From: an uncultured Burkholderiales bacterium
Lineage (GTDB): Bacteria; Pseudomonadota; Gammaproteobacteria; Burkholderiales; Burkholderiaceae
DNA: 64,000 bases
Assembly: GCA_946480465.1 (NCBI GenBank)
Contig: CAMLJY010000003.1
Span: 120,510 to 184,509, forward strand
Reading direction: 5' to 3'
Part shown: in pieces, positions 62,931 through 64,000 of the stretch
How positions within the stretch are numbered: the stretch's first letter is position 1
Layout: each line of letters opens with the position of its first letter
Translations under genes and position numbers: made by a program
The notes under the pieces: generated by a model
Database searches by the model: none
What the model saw: the letters and a program-made list of their open reading frames with translations, nothing else
What the model was told of the DNA's origin: nothing

Positions 62931-62931
62931 T
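62926..62931 (+). promoter_or_regulatory. Consensus -10 element, probable rpsO promoter
   Basis: TATAAT overlaps the aminotransferase stop codon. A weak -35 (GCGGCT) lies 17 bp upstream. It gives rpsO a leader of about 155 bases, long enough for S15 autoregulation. Confidence 0.6.
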
Positions 62932-63091
62932 CCGCGAGTTTTGCGTCTGCCGGCCCTGCGGTCGTTGGGCGCAGAACGCAAGCACGGCGCGGGTCGGTTT
63001 CACCCGCGGCCGCAAGTGGCAACCGGAAACCGCATCGGCTCACGGGGCGCAAGGCCCCTTGGCGGGCGGCTTCCATCACCAGGAAATCGAC

Positions 63092-63361
63092 ATGTCCGTC
63101 GCCGATATCAACCGCGCCGAAATCGTCAAGAGCAACGCCCGCGCTGCCAACGACACCGGCTCCCCTGAGGTGCAGGTGGCCCTGCTGACCGCCCGCATCA
63201 ACGAACTGACCCCCCACTTCAAGACCCACTTGAAGGACCACCACGGCCGCCGCGGCCTGCTGAAGATGGTGAGCCGCCGCCGCAAGCTGCTGGACTACCT
63301 GAAGGGCAAGGACGCCGACCGCTACACCGCGCTGATCCAGAAGCTGGGCCTGCGCAAGTAA
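63092..63361 (+). CDS. rpsO: 30S ribosomal protein S15
   Basis: An 89-residue S15 with the usual 16S-binding features ([43 protein letters not shown]). It nucleates the platform of the small subunit. In many bacteria S15 binds its own leader. Start at 63092 gives the standard length. Followed by an intrinsic terminator and pnp, the conserved order. Confidence 0.98.
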   Translation: MSVADINRAEIVKSNARAANDTGSPEVQVALLTARINELTPHFKTHLKDHHGRRGLLKMVSRRRKLLDYLKGKDADRYTALIQKLGLRK

Positions 63362-63375
63362 TCCCCACGCACGAC

Positions 63376-63422
63376 AAGAGCCTGTCTGGACTTTCCCTCC
63401 AGCACAGGCTCTTTCGTCTTTT
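63376..63422 (+). terminator. Intrinsic terminator between rpsO and pnp
   Basis: AGAGCCTGT (63377-63385) pairs with ACAGGCTCT (63404-63412), with an inner CTGGA/TCCAG helix, followed by TTCGTCTTTT. Some read-through into pnp is usual at this locus. Confidence 0.88.
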
Positions 63423-63451
63423 GGAGCGTGCCGATTCAGTCGCTGCTGTGT

Positions 63452-63504
63452 CATTCCACCGGGGTCGCCGCTGCCGCCGCAGCGTTGGCGTCCCCGCTGG
63501 AATG
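63452..63504 (+). promoter_or_regulatory. Long leader hairpin upstream of pnp
   Basis: CATTCCA-C-CGGGG (63452-63464) pairs with CCCCG-C-TGGAATG (63492-63504) with one mismatch; the inner part continues with CGCC/GGCG and GCTGC/GCAGC helices around loop CGCC. The result is a near-continuous hairpin of about 21 bp, like the RNase III substrate in the E. coli pnp leader that mediates autocontrol. Confidence 0.7.
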
Positions 63505-63591
63505 GCATGCCGCTGAACGGGCCTGAGCGCTTCCGGTACTCCCGCCGCGCCACCGACAAGAAGCGCGAACACCAACCCAGGAGACCTGTTC

Positions 63592-64000
63592 ATGAGCATG
63601 TTCAACAAAGTCACGAAAACCTTCCAATGGGGTCCGCACCAGGTGACGATGGAAACGGGCGAGATCGCCCGCCAGTCCAGCGGCGCCGTGGTCGTCGACA
63701 TGGAAGGCACCGTGGTGCTGGCCACCGTGGTGGCCCGCACGGAAGCCAAGGCCGGGCAAGACTTCTTCCCGCTGACCGTCGACTACATCGAGAAGACCTA
63801 TGCCGCCGGCAAGATCCCCGGCAGCTTCTTCAAGCGCGAAGGCCGCCCCAGCGAGTTGGAGACGCTGACCAGCCGCCTGATCGACCGGCCGATCCGCCCG
63901 CTGTTCCCGGATGGCTTCTTCAATGAAGTGCAGGTCGTCATCCATGTCCTGAGCCTGAACCCCGAGGTGCAGGCCGACATCGCCGCGATGATCGCCACCA
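63592..64000 (+). CDS. pnp: Polyribonucleotide nucleotidyltransferase, N-terminal part
   Basis: The first 136 codons of PNPase; the gene runs off the window. It begins [14 protein letters not shown] and shows the first RNase PH domain ([47 protein letters not shown]). PNPase degrades RNA from the 3' end using phosphate. AGGAGA (63579-63584) precedes the ATG by seven bases. A long hairpin in the leader suggests RNase III-dependent autoregulation. Confidence 0.97.
   Translation, partial: MSMFNKVTKTFQWGPHQVTMETGEIARQSSGAVVVDMEGTVVLATVVARTEAKAGQDFFPLTVDYIEKTYAAGKIPGSFFKREGRPSELETLTSRLIDRPIRPLFPDGFFNEVQVVIHVLSLNPEVQADIAAMIAT

Overview
The window is about 64 kb of GC-rich, densely coding DNA with very few gaps. 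Gene content and order point to a betaproteobacterium of the order Burkholderiales, probably of the Rubrivivax/Leptothrix/Ideonella/Roseateles kind. Pointers are an intracellular PHB depolymerase, isc genes headed by iscR, the zapA-6S RNA pair, a tsaD-rpsU-yqeY-rpsO-pnp housekeeping set, and a PP2C-kinase gene beside nirB and narK. I saw no prophage, insertion sequence, CRISPR array, tRNA or rRNA. The taxonomic call is an inference from gene content only.

Layout. 1-4823: end of a sensor kinase, then a three-gene FbpABC-type ABC importer. 4921-6483: a chemoreceptor. 6592-8925: a solitary acetolactate synthase large subunit divergent from an Lrp/AsnC regulator, with a near-consensus Lrp box. 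8998-11288: TRAP transporter permeases. 11450-15078: rpsU-yqeY-sulfurtransferase-like unit, a flavoprotein and a sterol-desaturase-like enzyme. 15229-28332: nitrate assimilation locus (cobA, ybiB, nasA, nirD, a P-box sensor-like exported protein, nirB, a PP2C-kinase, narK, and an ANTAR protein fused to a nitrate-sensor-like region). 28502-31390: degenerate GGDEF protein, response regulator, EVE protein, 6S RNA, zapA and a ZapB-like coiled coil. 31327-40728: cobalamin salvage and uptake operon under a cobalamin riboswitch. 40767-43089: rnfB-DMT-nth. 43153-45902: phaZ and tyrB. 46060-54349: uvrB, a low-molecular-weight phosphatase and the iscRSUA-hscBA-fdx cluster. 55356-59305: second nitrate locus (nasT, nrtA, nrtB, nrtC). 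59391-64000: tsaD, a LivK-like binding protein, an aminotransferase, rpsO and the start of pnp.

The most interesting theme is nitrogen control. Three promoters in the window (nirB operon, narK, nrtABC) each carry a -24/-12 (sigma-54) element with correct GG-N10-GC spacing. The nrtA leader adds an ANTAR-type hexaloop hairpin, a competing hairpin and a strong intrinsic terminator downstream of nasT. The narK leader is about 176 nt and highly structured, and faces a gene encoding a pseudo-receiver, an ANTAR RNA-binding domain and two P-box-like nitrate-sensing motifs in one soluble protein. A second P-box protein with a signal peptide is embedded between nirB and nirD by 4-bp overlaps. Together these suggest a layered circuit: sigma-54 initiation under nitrogen limitation plus nitrate-dependent antitermination by two different ANTAR proteins. 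This is inference from sequence; no searches were run.
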